Positions 1-7,637 of a stretch of 64,000 nucleotides of DNA are shown here, piece by piece. The stretch is from assembly GCA_029561455.1 (NCBI GenBank), contig JAKQIY010000006.1:78860-142859 (forward strand), given 5' to 3'. Source of the stretch: a bacterium (GTDB lineage Bacteria > Zhuqueibacterota > Zhuqueibacteria > Residuimicrobiales > Krinioviventaceae). Both the position numbers and the translations under genes were made by a program. Below the pieces are notes generated by a model that saw only the letters and a program-made list of their open reading frames with translations, was not told the origin of the DNA and ran no database searches. Positions within the stretch are counted from its first letter, which is position 1. Every line of letters begins with the position of its first letter.

Positions 1-82
1 TAAAAACGATTTTTCCAAAAGAGCAAGTGCCGGTTTGCATAAGAGTCCTTTATCAGTCAGATTAATCTGGTATTCAGTTTTT

Positions 83-880
83 TCAGTTATTCCCCGCCGC
101 CCAGAAAATGGCGTTGCGGAACAGTGTTGTAAAAACATTGTTTTTGAACAAATCCGGATGGTGGCCCATTAAAATATAGATATTGCGAGCCTGTTTGGCT
201 TTATTACACCACACTACCGGGTGATCGCCCATTTTGATCGGCGAATCCGGCGTAAAAGTCGATTCGGCGACGCTCGCCAGTACCTGCACGTTGGACCGGG
301 GCGACACATTCCAGGTGTACCATTCTTCATTGGCGACAACAAACGAATCCGGTAAGCCGGTCATGCAGGGGTGCTGCTTGTCCTCTACCCTGACCGTACC
401 GGATGACAGATCCGCAATATAATTTTCAAAGCGAATGCCGCCCATGAAATCACTGAACCACTGCCACAGCGGAAAGCCGTCGAACTCGCCGAGCAGAGTG
501 GCATGGTGAAAGCCGATCCAGCCGCCGGCGGTTCCTTCGTTAATATACTTTTCAAAAGCGGCAGCCGCAACCGGCGTCCAGTTATAAGGGGGATAATTTA
601 ACTGGATAAAAACCCGGTATTGTTGCAAAAAGGTTGAATCGATTGGATTCGTATTTTCAATAACATCAATAGCAAAATTGCTGTTCGCCGCCAGGATAGT
701 GAGCCAGGCAAGTCCCGCGACGACGAACGCTTCATGCTGTCCGCCGCGTTCAGCGAGGACGAGCGCCCGGAAGCGGGGAGCGGAAGTTGGCGCAGGTGGT
801 TGGGATAACAAATTTCCGGTTATGAGTAGAATTGAACAAATTATAAACTGTACTTTTTTCAAGGTATTCTTCCTTATCAT
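83..880 (-). CDS. secreted ThuA-like domain protein
   Basis: The protein has a hydrophobic N-terminal signal peptide ending near LLSQ, followed by a ThuA-like fold (class I glutamine amidotransferase-like). Visible ThuA features are the early FRALVLAERGGQHE strand-loop, GGWIGFHHAT in the middle and the closing NIYILMGHHPDLF and FRNAIFWAAG segments. ThuA-like domains occur in sugar-utilisation proteins and secreted carbohydrate-related proteins, and the biochemical reaction is usually unknown. The ORF is open further upstream, but the extra 16 residues form a second hydrophobic stretch before the signal peptide. I therefore place the start at MIRKNTLKK (880), although no strong Shine-Dalgarno sequence is visible. 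It stands alone, with a non-coding AT-rich gap upstream. Family assignment is fairly sure and substrate unknown. Confidence 0.8.
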   Translation of the reverse strand: MIRKNTLKKVQFIICSILLITGNLLSQPPAPTSAPRFRALVLAERGGQHEAFVVAGLAWLTILAANSNFAIDVIENTNPIDSTFLQQYRVFIQLNYPPYNWTPVAAAAFEKYINEGTAGGWIGFHHATLLGEFDGFPLWQWFSDFMGGIRFENYIADLSSGTVRVEDKQHPCMTGLPDSFVVANEEWYTWNVSPRSNVQVLASVAESTFTPDSPIKMGDHPVVWCNKAKQARNIYILMGHHPDLFKNNVFTTLFRNAIFWAAGNN

Positions 881-1094
881 GATGAGATGAAAATTTAATA
901 AATATATAACAAGAAACAAATAATTCAATTCTCGCGCCAGGATAATTGATAATATATAATCTTGTGGATTTTTCAGGAGAGTAAATAGATAAGGACATAT
1001 GTCAGGGGATAGTACTTGAAATGACCAAAGGCAACCAACCGAAAATGTAGTGAACAGAGATTCAGATATACATATTACAAAATTTTCTTAATCT

Positions 1095-1271
1095 CTAATC
1101 GGATAACATTTTTATAATATGCTTTGCCAGGTTATCATTTATTTCACGATGCCGTGGTACAGGTTGGCTAATCCTGGTATTGGGATTTTGATACCAATCA
1201 TGCTTACCGCCATGACGAATCAATACACAACCCATTTTTTCGAGTGTTTTTATTAACTCTAGTCTTTTCAT
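1095..1271 (-). CDS. hicA: HicA-type toxin (mRNA interferase), 58 aa
   Basis: This 58-residue protein begins MKRLELIKTLEKMG, with the HicA core RHGGKHDWYQNPNT and the following PVPRHREI. The fold is a small double-stranded-RNA-binding-like domain. The conserved His in GGKHD (residue 24) is the expected catalytic residue of HicA RNases, which cleave mRNA and tmRNA. The start ATG overlaps the stop of the upstream hicB (ATGA), so the two are translationally coupled. The order is antitoxin then toxin, the reverse of the common hicAB order. Both genes are intact. Confidence 0.88.
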   Translation of the reverse strand: MKRLELIKTLEKMGCVLIRHGGKHDWYQNPNTRISQPVPRHREINDNLAKHIIKMLSD

Positions 1272-1456
1272 GCAACTTGCAATTCGCCGACATGTAATAC
1301 ATTAGGAATATTACCCGAGGTTAATTCATTATGGATGTCTAATAAATTATCCATGAGTTCCTGTAAGGATTCTCCCTGGGTTTTATAATCAGGAAATTCT
1401 TCAAGCCAGCCGATAAACATATCATCTTCCTGGTAATAGATAAACTTTTTAGTCAT
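1268..1456 (-). CDS. hicB: HicB-type antitoxin, 62 aa
   Basis: This short protein has the partial RNase H-like HicB fold: FIYYQEDDMFIGWLEEFPDY, then SLQELMDNLLDIHNEL. It lacks the C-terminal helix-turn-helix or ribbon-helix-helix domain of longer HicB proteins. It should neutralise the HicA encoded directly downstream, with which its stop codon overlaps (ATGA). DNA-binding autoregulation is doubtful for such a short form. The patch is AT-rich compared with the flanking genes, as is common for mobile toxin-antitoxin modules. Confidence 0.85.
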   Translation of the reverse strand: MTKKFIYYQEDDMFIGWLEEFPDYKTQGESLQELMDNLLDIHNELTSGNIPNVLHVGELQVA

Positions 1457-1512
1457 AATAAATACCTTGACCTTTATAGTAAAATCAATAGTTAACCTTT
1501 ATACAATTTTTT

Positions 1513-1761
1513 TTAAGCTGATTTTCTTACTCTTAAAATATCTTGCTCAAAACCAGCCAGTACTTCTTCACTTAGTTTGGGTAAATGCGCGATGATATCA
1601 GGCAGTTCCCGGAGGTTTTTTGTTTTTATAACTGGAACAAGCCGGGCGATCGGGTTTTTCCCTCTTATTAAGAGAAATTGTTCGCTCTTATTGGCAACCC
1701 GGTCTACAATAGCCGGCAGTTTCCGGGTTGCATCGCTTACAGATATTTTGATACTTGACAT
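1513..1761 (-). CDS. Phd/YefM-family antitoxin, orphan
   Basis: The N-terminal segment (SSIKISVSDATRKLPAIVDRV, then FLLIRGKNPIARLVPV) is the Phd/YefM DNA-binding fold, followed by an acidic C-terminal tail that would wrap a toxin. The start is placed at MSSIK (1761), which matches family length at 82 residues. A five-residue upstream extension (MRLLN) is possible. No RelE, Doc or PIN toxin lies next to it. The next genes downstream in the same direction are hicB and hicA, 56 bases away. It is either an orphan antitoxin or the remains of a module. Family assignment is good. Confidence 0.78.
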   Translation of the reverse strand: MSSIKISVSDATRKLPAIVDRVANKSEQFLLIRGKNPIARLVPVIKTKNLRELPDIIAHLPKLSEEVLAGFEQDILRVRKSA

Positions 1762-2010
1762 GTTTAATAATCTCAAATTTCAAATCATAAGAATTTATAT
1801 ATAATAATCAAATTACACAAGAATAATCGGAATTTGAATTTGGAACAAGTTTTAAATGAAAAATAATGTAAAATATTTCAAAGCTTTCTAACGTGTAAAA
1901 ATTAAATAATTTCTATAAGGATTAAACAATCATTTCAAATCTATTAAAGAAACAATAACTCAGATACAGTAAACAAAGCCCATAAGAATTAATTGAAACA
2001 AATGCCGTAG

Positions 2011-2075
2011 GGGTGAAGCATTCGTTCCAGAATTATCTGAAATGACAACCAAATCCTGACCAGAATGCTTCACCC
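2011..2075. repeat. palindromic repeat in the 1762-2183 gap
   Basis: A perfect 13-base inverted repeat has arms gggtgaagcattc (2011-2023) and gaatgcttcaccc (2063-2075), enclosing 39 bases. A partial third copy (gggcaaagcattc) lies near 2115. Imperfect, non-coding elements built on GGG(C/T)GAAGCATTC arms resemble short mobile repeats seen in many environmental genomes, and that comparison is from memory. The rest of the 1762-2183 gap is AT-rich and shows no gene, tRNA or terminator. Confidence 0.6.
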
Positions 2076-2183
2076 GGATGTAAATCCGATCCAAATTATA
2101 AACAATTGCAACACGGGCAAAGCATTCATTTCGATTTCATTTACATTTTCTATTTCGGTTTGTCAGATTGTTTTGCACCTACT

Positions 2184-3539
2184 TTATAATTCCTCTCCCA
2201 CCATCAACCGCTCCATCATGGAATACAATTGACGGCGGGAAATGCCCAACATGGCGGCGGCGCGGGTTTTGTTGCCTTCGGCTTTGGCAATGGCATTGCG
2301 GATCATACGCCGCTCCATTTCATCCAGGGTCGGCATTTCATCGGGCTGGCCCTGTATTTCCAGCGGCATTTCCGCCTCGCCGCGAATGTGCGGCGGCAGG
2401 TCGTTCACGGTCACGGGAGCATTGCCGGCCATGATCAGCGCGCGTTCCACCACGTTTTCCAGTTCGCGCACATTGCCGGGCCAGGCGTATTCCATCAATA
2501 ATTTTATAGCGCGCGGCTCTATCTTTTGCGGATCGGCGCCCTGGTTACTCATAAAATGCGCGACCAGATCGGGCACGTCCTGTTTGCGCTCGCGCAGCGG
2601 CGGCAGGGTAATGGGAAATACGTTGATGCGGTAATATAAATCCTCGCGAAACGCCTTGTCCCGCACCGCCTGTTCCAGGTTGCGGTTGGTGGCGGCAATG
2701 GTGCGCGCCTGGATGGGAATAGCCTGGCTGCCGCCGAGGTGAAACACCTCGCGCGCCTGCAACACCCGCAATAACTTGACCTGGGTGGCCGGGGTCATAT
2801 CGCCGATTTCGTCCAAAAAAATGGTGCCGTGTCCCGCCAGTTCAAACAAGCCGGGTTTTTGCTTGTCCGCCCCGGTAAAGGCGCCCTTTTCATAACCAAA
2901 CAATTCGCTTTCCAGCAGGGTCTCCGGCAGGGCGCTGCAATTGACCGCCATGAACGGCTGTTCTTTGCGCGGCCCGCCGTAATGGATGGCCTGGGCAACC
3001 AGTTCCTTGCCGGTGCCGCTTTCGCCGCGCACCAGCACCGTAGCGTCGCTGGGGGCGACTTTATCCACCAGTTCGTAAACCTTTTGCATTACCCCGCTTT
3101 TGCCCACCATGTTATCCAGCGAATAGCGGTTTTTCAGTTTCTTTTTCAAATCCTGGTTTTCCGCTTTTAAACCGGATTTCTCCAAAATATGGCTGACCTT
3201 GTGGCGCAGTTCATCAATTTCAAAGGGCTTGATGATATAATCATACGCGCCGCTTTTCATGGCCTGCACGGCGGTTTGGGCGTCGGCATAAGCGGTCATC
3301 AGCAGCACCTCGGTCTCCGGGTGCGCGACTTTGACTTTGGCCAACAGATCGAGTCCGCTCATGCCCGGCATTTTAATATCGCTGATAATGACAGCAAATT
3401 TATCCATATCAAGCGCCGCCATGGCGGCCTCGCCGCTGTTGGCGGTGGTTACAGCCAGACCGATATTCTCGAATGCGGCTTTCAGCACGATGCACATTTT
3501 ACGCTCATCATCGACGATGAGGATTTTATCGTTGTTCAT
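2184..3539 (-). CDS. NtrC-family sigma-54-dependent response regulator
   Basis: Three domains are visible. The receiver (residues 5-115) has acidic pocket DD at 10-11, phospho-acceptor D54 in ISDIKMPG and the late lysine in YIIKPFE. The AAA+ sigma-54 activator domain (about 144-370) has Walker A GESGTGKE at 172-179 and the sigma-54 contact loop GAFTGA at 219-224. The C-terminal Fis-type helix-turn-helix is NKTRAAAMLGISRRQLYSMM. Once phosphorylated it should drive open-complex formation by RNA polymerase carrying sigma-54. The histidine kinase gene upstream (3731-5080) is the likely partner, separated by a 190-base stretch with two hairpins. All key residues are present. Its targets are unknown, and the sigma-54 promoters found in the exopolysaccharide locus of this window are candidates. 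Confidence 0.95.
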   Translation of the reverse strand: MNNDKILIVDDERKMCIVLKAAFENIGLAVTTANSGEAAMAALDMDKFAVIISDIKMPGMSGLDLLAKVKVAHPETEVLLMTAYADAQTAVQAMKSGAYDYIIKPFEIDELRHKVSHILEKSGLKAENQDLKKKLKNRYSLDNMVGKSGVMQKVYELVDKVAPSDATVLVRGESGTGKELVAQAIHYGGPRKEQPFMAVNCSALPETLLESELFGYEKGAFTGADKQKPGLFELAGHGTIFLDEIGDMTPATQVKLLRVLQAREVFHLGGSQAIPIQARTIAATNRNLEQAVRDKAFREDLYYRINVFPITLPPLRERKQDVPDLVAHFMSNQGADPQKIEPRAIKLLMEYAWPGNVRELENVVERALIMAGNAPVTVNDLPPHIRGEAEMPLEIQGQPDEMPTLDEMERRMIRNAIAKAEGNKTRAAAMLGISRRQLYSMMERLMVGEEL

Positions 3540-3607
3540 GGGGAATCCTTTTATTTATAGAATGATAAGGCATCTGCCCCATCATTTATTAAATACATTT
3601 TTCTATT

Positions 3608-3660
3608 GTTGGGGTAAGACCCCAACTTACTAATTCGTTGCATCGCATAAAGGCGATGCA
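3608..3660. repeat. two consecutive perfect hairpins between kinase and regulator genes
   Basis: The first stem is gttgggg (3608-3614) with ccccaac (3620-3626), loop taaga. The second is tgcatcgc (3639-3646) with gcgatgca (3653-3660), loop ataaag. Neither is followed by a run of T in the minus-strand direction, so they do not look like intrinsic terminators. They resemble a short extragenic palindromic repeat. In the mRNA they would sit between the kinase and regulator reading frames and could change relative expression or stability. Confidence 0.6.
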
Positions 3661-3730
3661 CTCCTCTTATTCGGAGTTTATTTAAATTTTTCAAGTTCCC
3701 GGAGTTTGGAGTGAAGGATTATACTACACT

Positions 3731-5080
3731 CTACTTTGCCGGAACGGTAAAGCGTATCGTCGCTCCGGGGCCGTTATTGTTAGCCGCGCTGATCTTGCCG
3801 CCATGTTTTTCAATTATATTGCGGCTTACCGCTAATCCCAGGCCTGTACCCTGGGTTTTGGTCGTGAAAAAAGGATTAAATATTTCTTCCGGGTTGCCGC
3901 TTATGCCCGTGCCGTTATCACTGATCTCAACTACTGCGAACGACTTCCCTTTGCTGTTTTCCCTGCCAATTGTAATAGTAATAGCCGCATTACCGCCGGT
4001 AACAGCCTGGCGGGCATTGATAAGCAGGTTCATCAACACCCGGTGTAACATATCCCGATCGCAGTTCACCGGTAATTCTTTGGCAGCGGGTTTAAAAACG
4101 ACATGCGTTTCGCCCAATTTTTCTGCATTAAAAGAATTGATTGCCTCCTGCACTAACTGTTGCAAGTCATGCACGGCCAGGTGCAACTGCGGCTCGCGGG
4201 AAAAGGATAAAAAATTATTGACCAGTCGGTTCAACCGGCCGGTTTCTTCGTTAATAAAATCCCACATTTCATCGGGCTGCTCCGGTTTTTGGTACTTTTC
4301 CCGCAGCACATCGCCGGCGCTTTTGATAATACCCAGCGGGTTGCGGATTTCATGGGCAACGGTGGCGGCCATTTGTCCCATTGCCGCCAGGCGCTGCGAT
4401 TGTTGTAATTCGACATCCGTTTTGATCAACAGCTTTGTAGCCCAGGACAAAAAGAACACCAGCAAACCCAGCAGTATTATACTGGCCAGGGTACCGAGGT
4501 ACAATCCCTTGCGGAAAAAAGTAATTGCGTTAAAATAGCCGGCGCTGGCTTCGAGAACCAGGATCGCAGAATTGCCATAGAAATCAAATAATTGTGCATA
4601 AACGTTTTTAAAATGGTTGCCGGCTACAGTATGCAGAACGGAGGTGACAATTTCACCCTCATCGACCTGGCGAAAAGCCGCACTGTCTTCGCGCAAATAT
4701 CCACGGCTAATTGTTTCCAGTTCCGGCCGGGAATCGATGATAACCTGTAGATCAGTATCAATAATATAAACCGCCTCAAGGTCATAGCGGTTACGCAAAC
4801 GTTCCAGGCGCAGACGCAGCAAAGACTGTTCTGTAACATTCTGCAAATCATTAATTTCAGTTTCCAAAATATCCAGGGCCGCGGCAGCCGTAGCATCAAG
4901 ACGGGCATCGAGTCCGGCTTCAAGAAAACCGCCCATGCGGTTAAGGAACAGGTAGCTGCCCAGATTAAACAGCAGTAAAAATATAAAAGTAACAAGAATA
5001 ATGGCAATTACCGCAAGTTTACGCCGCAGTAACAGACGGGAACCGGTTTGGGGCTTTTTAATGTTAGTTGTTGTCATCAT
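3731..5080 (-). CDS. membrane sensor histidine kinase
   Basis: Transmembrane helix 1 (VIAIILVTFIFLLLFNLGSY) and helix 2 (LGTLASIILLGLLVFFLSW) flank an extracytoplasmic sensor domain of about 150 residues. No HAMP or PAS domain is evident. The kinase core follows, with the HisKA H-box VAHEIRNPLG, N-box LLINARQAV, G1 DNGTGI and G2 GTGLGLAVSRNII. The ORF reads further upstream, but that part overlaps the preceding NYN gene. I place the start at the MMTTTN pair (5080 or 5077), leaving a 14-17 base overlap with that gene. The NtrC-type regulator 190 bases downstream is the probable phosphoryl acceptor. The sensed signal is unknown. Confidence 0.93.
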   Translation of the reverse strand: MMTTTNIKKPQTGSRLLLRRKLAVIAIILVTFIFLLLFNLGSYLFLNRMGGFLEAGLDARLDATAAAALDILETEINDLQNVTEQSLLRLRLERLRNRYDLEAVYIIDTDLQVIIDSRPELETISRGYLREDSAAFRQVDEGEIVTSVLHTVAGNHFKNVYAQLFDFYGNSAILVLEASAGYFNAITFFRKGLYLGTLASIILLGLLVFFLSWATKLLIKTDVELQQSQRLAAMGQMAATVAHEIRNPLGIIKSAGDVLREKYQKPEQPDEMWDFINEETGRLNRLVNNFLSFSREPQLHLAVHDLQQLVQEAINSFNAEKLGETHVVFKPAAKELPVNCDRDMLHRVLMNLLINARQAVTGGNAAITITIGRENSKGKSFAVVEISDNGTGISGNPEEIFNPFFTTKTQGTGLGLAVSRNIIEKHGGKISAANNNGPGATIRFTVPAK

Positions 5081-5594
5081 CGGAGTGTTTGGAATTATTA
5101 CCGGTCTTACCGGACTGGAACAAGTCGAGCCAGGTATCGATCTCATTCTGCCCGAGGTTAGTACTATACTTTTGTTGAAATTCATCCGGCAGATCATTGC
5201 TCGATAGTTTATTGTAAAGCGCTCCGGTATCCCAAATTGTGCAGCCCATAGAGCGGGCCAGTCTGGCCAGCGCGCGATCAGAGGTGACCAGGGTGATGTT
5301 GCGTGGTGAAGCAGATTTCTCGATCAATTTTATAATATGCGGATCGGCTTTTTGCGGCGCACTGGAAAACTGCACGCTGACGCCCCCGGCGGCAGAAGTA
5401 CGGGCCAGGCCTTTTTCATCCTGACCATCAAAAACAATGATGACTTTGAGTTTCTTGCCGGCGCGGTAAACGCTCATTTGTCTGACGAATTCTTCACGGG
5501 CTTGCCACAGCGCTTTTTCATTATCCCTGGGAACGGGCTTGCACCGTAAAATATAATTATACCCGTCAACAATGATTACCGGCTGGGAACTCAT
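5064..5594 (-). CDS. YacP/Rae1-like NYN-domain ribonuclease
   Basis: The protein starts SSQPVIIVDGYNYIL, the hallmark of the NYN (PIN-like) nuclease fold. Further acidic positions lie in VIIVFDGQDEKG and VTSDRALARLARSMGC, which would complete a metal-binding site. The closest family known to me is the YacP/DUF901 group, which includes the Bacillus ribosome-dependent mRNA endonuclease Rae1. The start at 5594 overlaps the stop of the upstream GT9 gene (ATGA), supporting MSSQP rather than the upstream ATG (11 residues earlier). The last residues are acidic and Asn-rich and overlap the kinase start. Family is fairly sure and substrate inferred. Confidence 0.8.
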   Translation of the reverse strand: MSSQPVIIVDGYNYILRCKPVPRDNEKALWQAREEFVRQMSVYRAGKKLKVIIVFDGQDEKGLARTSAAGGVSVQFSSAPQKADPHIIKLIEKSASPRNITLVTSDRALARLARSMGCTIWDTGALYNKLSSNDLPDEFQQKYSTNLGQNEIDTWLDLFQSGKTGNNSKHSDDDNN

Positions 5595-6613
5595 CTGAAT
5601 ATGTCCCGTGAATTGATCGTATCGCAAACGACATTAAAAACTTCTTTGGTACTTATCGCCTGCATACAGTTCAGTTTATTGCAATGATCCTGGTGGCAGC
5701 GGCTGCAATCCAGGGAATGATAAATCAAGCGATGACCGTTGGCGGGACTATAGGGGAACCAGATGCCCGGTTCACCGGGGCCAAAAATACCGACTGTAGG
5801 TGTACCCATTGCCGGGGCAATGTGCATGGGGCCGCAATCATTGGTAACAAACACATTCAAATTGTGTAATAATGCCATCATTTTACGTAAAGACAGCACT
5901 TCCGGCTGAATGACCTCAAACTTGCATAAACTGATCACCTGTTTTAACAGCTCTTCCTCGCCGGGGCCCATTGTAAAGACGATCTGGGCATTCTTTTCAG
6001 CAGCTAACATATTAGCCAATTCCGCAAACCGTTCCGGGAACCAGCGTTTGGCCGGCCAGGTTGCGCCGGGATGAATACCGATGAGTTTTTTGTCGGTATC
6101 ATACCCCTTATAATCCAGGTATTTATTGGCCCATTCTTTTTCACGGGGCGATAAAACCAGGTAAGGTTTTTCCGGGGTTGGCACATTGCCAAGTGGTTGT
6201 AAATAGCGCATGTGATAATCGATAGCTGATAGCTGCACCCCGTCATCCTCAATACGGTGAGTATAACAGAGTCTTCGTCCACGATAATTACCGCCGATCC
6301 TGATTTTAGCGCCGGTCATCAGGGTCAGCATGGCTGAACGGGGATTACCGAACAGGTCGATAGCAACATCGATGCGCTGTGTCAGTATAGTGCCCAGCAA
6401 ACGAGCTTGAAGCCATTTGTCCCTTTTGTTTAAAGGCAAAAGGCGGTGGACATCCGGATGGTTACGCAGCAGGGATATATAGGGTTCTTCGGCGAGATAA
6501 GAGATAACAGCTTCCGGGTACATCATTCGCAGGGCATGTAACAAGGGGGTCGTCAGGATTATATCGCCCATAAAACGCAGACGGGATACCAGAATATGCA
6601 AAGGTGTTTTCAC
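5591..6613 (-). CDS. glycosyltransferase family 9 (heptosyltransferase-like)
   Basis: This 340-residue GT-B fold protein has N-terminal ILVSRLRFMGDIILTTPLL, the GT9 acceptor-side motif, and the donor-site segment TNDCGPMHIAPAMGTPTVGI followed by FGPGEPGIW. IGIHPGATWPAKRW is the family's mid-protein signature. Such enzymes transfer ADP-heptose to the lipopolysaccharide inner core on the cytoplasmic face of the inner membrane. It is the first gene of an apparent operon with the NYN nuclease, kinase and regulator downstream. A CxxC/CxxxxC cluster near the C-terminus (LDCSRCHQDHCNKLNC) is additional to the core fold and could bind metal. Donor and acceptor cannot be read from the sequence. Confidence 0.88.
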   Translation of the reverse strand: MKTPLHILVSRLRFMGDIILTTPLLHALRMMYPEAVISYLAEEPYISLLRNHPDVHRLLPLNKRDKWLQARLLGTILTQRIDVAIDLFGNPRSAMLTLMTGAKIRIGGNYRGRRLCYTHRIEDDGVQLSAIDYHMRYLQPLGNVPTPEKPYLVLSPREKEWANKYLDYKGYDTDKKLIGIHPGATWPAKRWFPERFAELANMLAAEKNAQIVFTMGPGEEELLKQVISLCKFEVIQPEVLSLRKMMALLHNLNVFVTNDCGPMHIAPAMGTPTVGIFGPGEPGIWFPYSPANGHRLIYHSLDCSRCHQDHCNKLNCMQAISTKEVFNVVCDTINSRDIFR

Positions 6614-6770
6614 TTCTTCCTCTGGGGTTTAGGGTGTTTTTAATAATGATATACGAAATGAAAAAAATCAATACACATATTTTGGTGAAAATGTAATAAT
6701 TAATTCTATGAAAAATTGAATTTTAAAGCAAGAGAATTCAGTAAAAAAATGACAAAAATGCAAAATATTT

Positions 6771-7625
6771 TTATTTCAATTGTCTCAGTCCGTAAAATGT
6801 GCCTTTTTCATTTCTGATCGTCAAATCATTACAGATAAAACCGGCAGTCAATAATTCATCGAGAATCTCTTGAATATCATCCGATGGCCAGCCGAACAAT
6901 CGCCTGATCTCCGCAGGCTGAGCAACATATACCAGGGTAAAGAATTGTTGTAAAATTCTCAAGCGCGCCTGGTTTTCAGATATTTTAGCGGCGGCTGTTA
7001 CTTGTTCATGATAACGGTTGGCAAATATATCCCATAAAAATGTGAACGGATCATAAAACTCGGCAATTTTGGTAATAAGCATGTGCATTTGCAATTCCGC
7101 CATAGCCCGGTCAAAAGCGGCGCGTTTATCGGGGTGCGCCATTCCGCTGGCCAGTTTTAGGTCAGCGGTGATCATGGGTGGATTATCCAACAGCGCTTCC
7201 ATGATCTTTTTGGCTTCAGAAGATAATTGTCCCTGCATATATAAACGCAGGTAAGCTTCTTCTTTGCCATTGTGACCGTGCAGCCGGTAAAAGCAGGGTA
7301 AAAATTCAAGTGAGATCATGGTGGGGCGGTTCTTTAACGCTTTGCCGTAATAGATTTTTTGCTGCGCCGGCAACACATCTTTGGCTTCCCAAACCAGTCC
7401 GATATAGGGATCATGATGAGAATGCAGGGGATATTCCGGCTGACGTTCGCCGCAGGCGGCGTGCCATAGGCAGGGTAACTCGGAGTTGTGCGCTTTAAAG
7501 GCAAAGCAAAAACCAACCCGGTTGACAAAGTCAAGAGCCTCAGGTATGGAATGAACCCGGAGCGCAGGTGTCCGGCAAAAAGTCTTGTCCCGTAAATCTT
7601 CTATCTCTTCGCGGGTGAATTGCAT
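6771..7625 (-). CDS. AlkZ-related winged-helix protein
   Basis: This 284-residue protein resembles, from memory, the AlkZ-related/winged-helix group (HTH_42 superfamily, to which DNA glycosylases AlkZ/YcaQ belong). Supporting segments are ALDFVNRVGFCFAF, LPAQQKIYYGKAL, PTMISLEFLPCFYRL and the late QPAEIRRLFGW. The QxQ/QxD catalytic motif of AlkZ interstrand-crosslink glycosylases is not recognisable, so activity is uncertain. It lies 12 bases after mutY in the same direction, which fits a role in DNA repair. It is the last gene before a 157-base AT-rich gap. Homology is moderately sure and function inferred. Confidence 0.6.
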   Translation of the reverse strand: MQFTREEIEDLRDKTFCRTPALRVHSIPEALDFVNRVGFCFAFKAHNSELPCLWHAACGERQPEYPLHSHHDPYIGLVWEAKDVLPAQQKIYYGKALKNRPTMISLEFLPCFYRLHGHNGKEEAYLRLYMQGQLSSEAKKIMEALLDNPPMITADLKLASGMAHPDKRAAFDRAMAELQMHMLITKIAEFYDPFTFLWDIFANRYHEQVTAAAKISENQARLRILQQFFTLVYVAQPAEIRRLFGWPSDDIQEILDELLTAGFICNDLTIRNEKGTFYGLRQLK

Positions 7626-7637
7626 ATTATTCCTTTT

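Noticed and set aside
5081..5197. N-terminal extension of the histidine kinase ORF
   Set aside because: It overlaps the NYN gene in another frame and lacks kinase-like sequence. The start is better placed at the MMTTTN pair.
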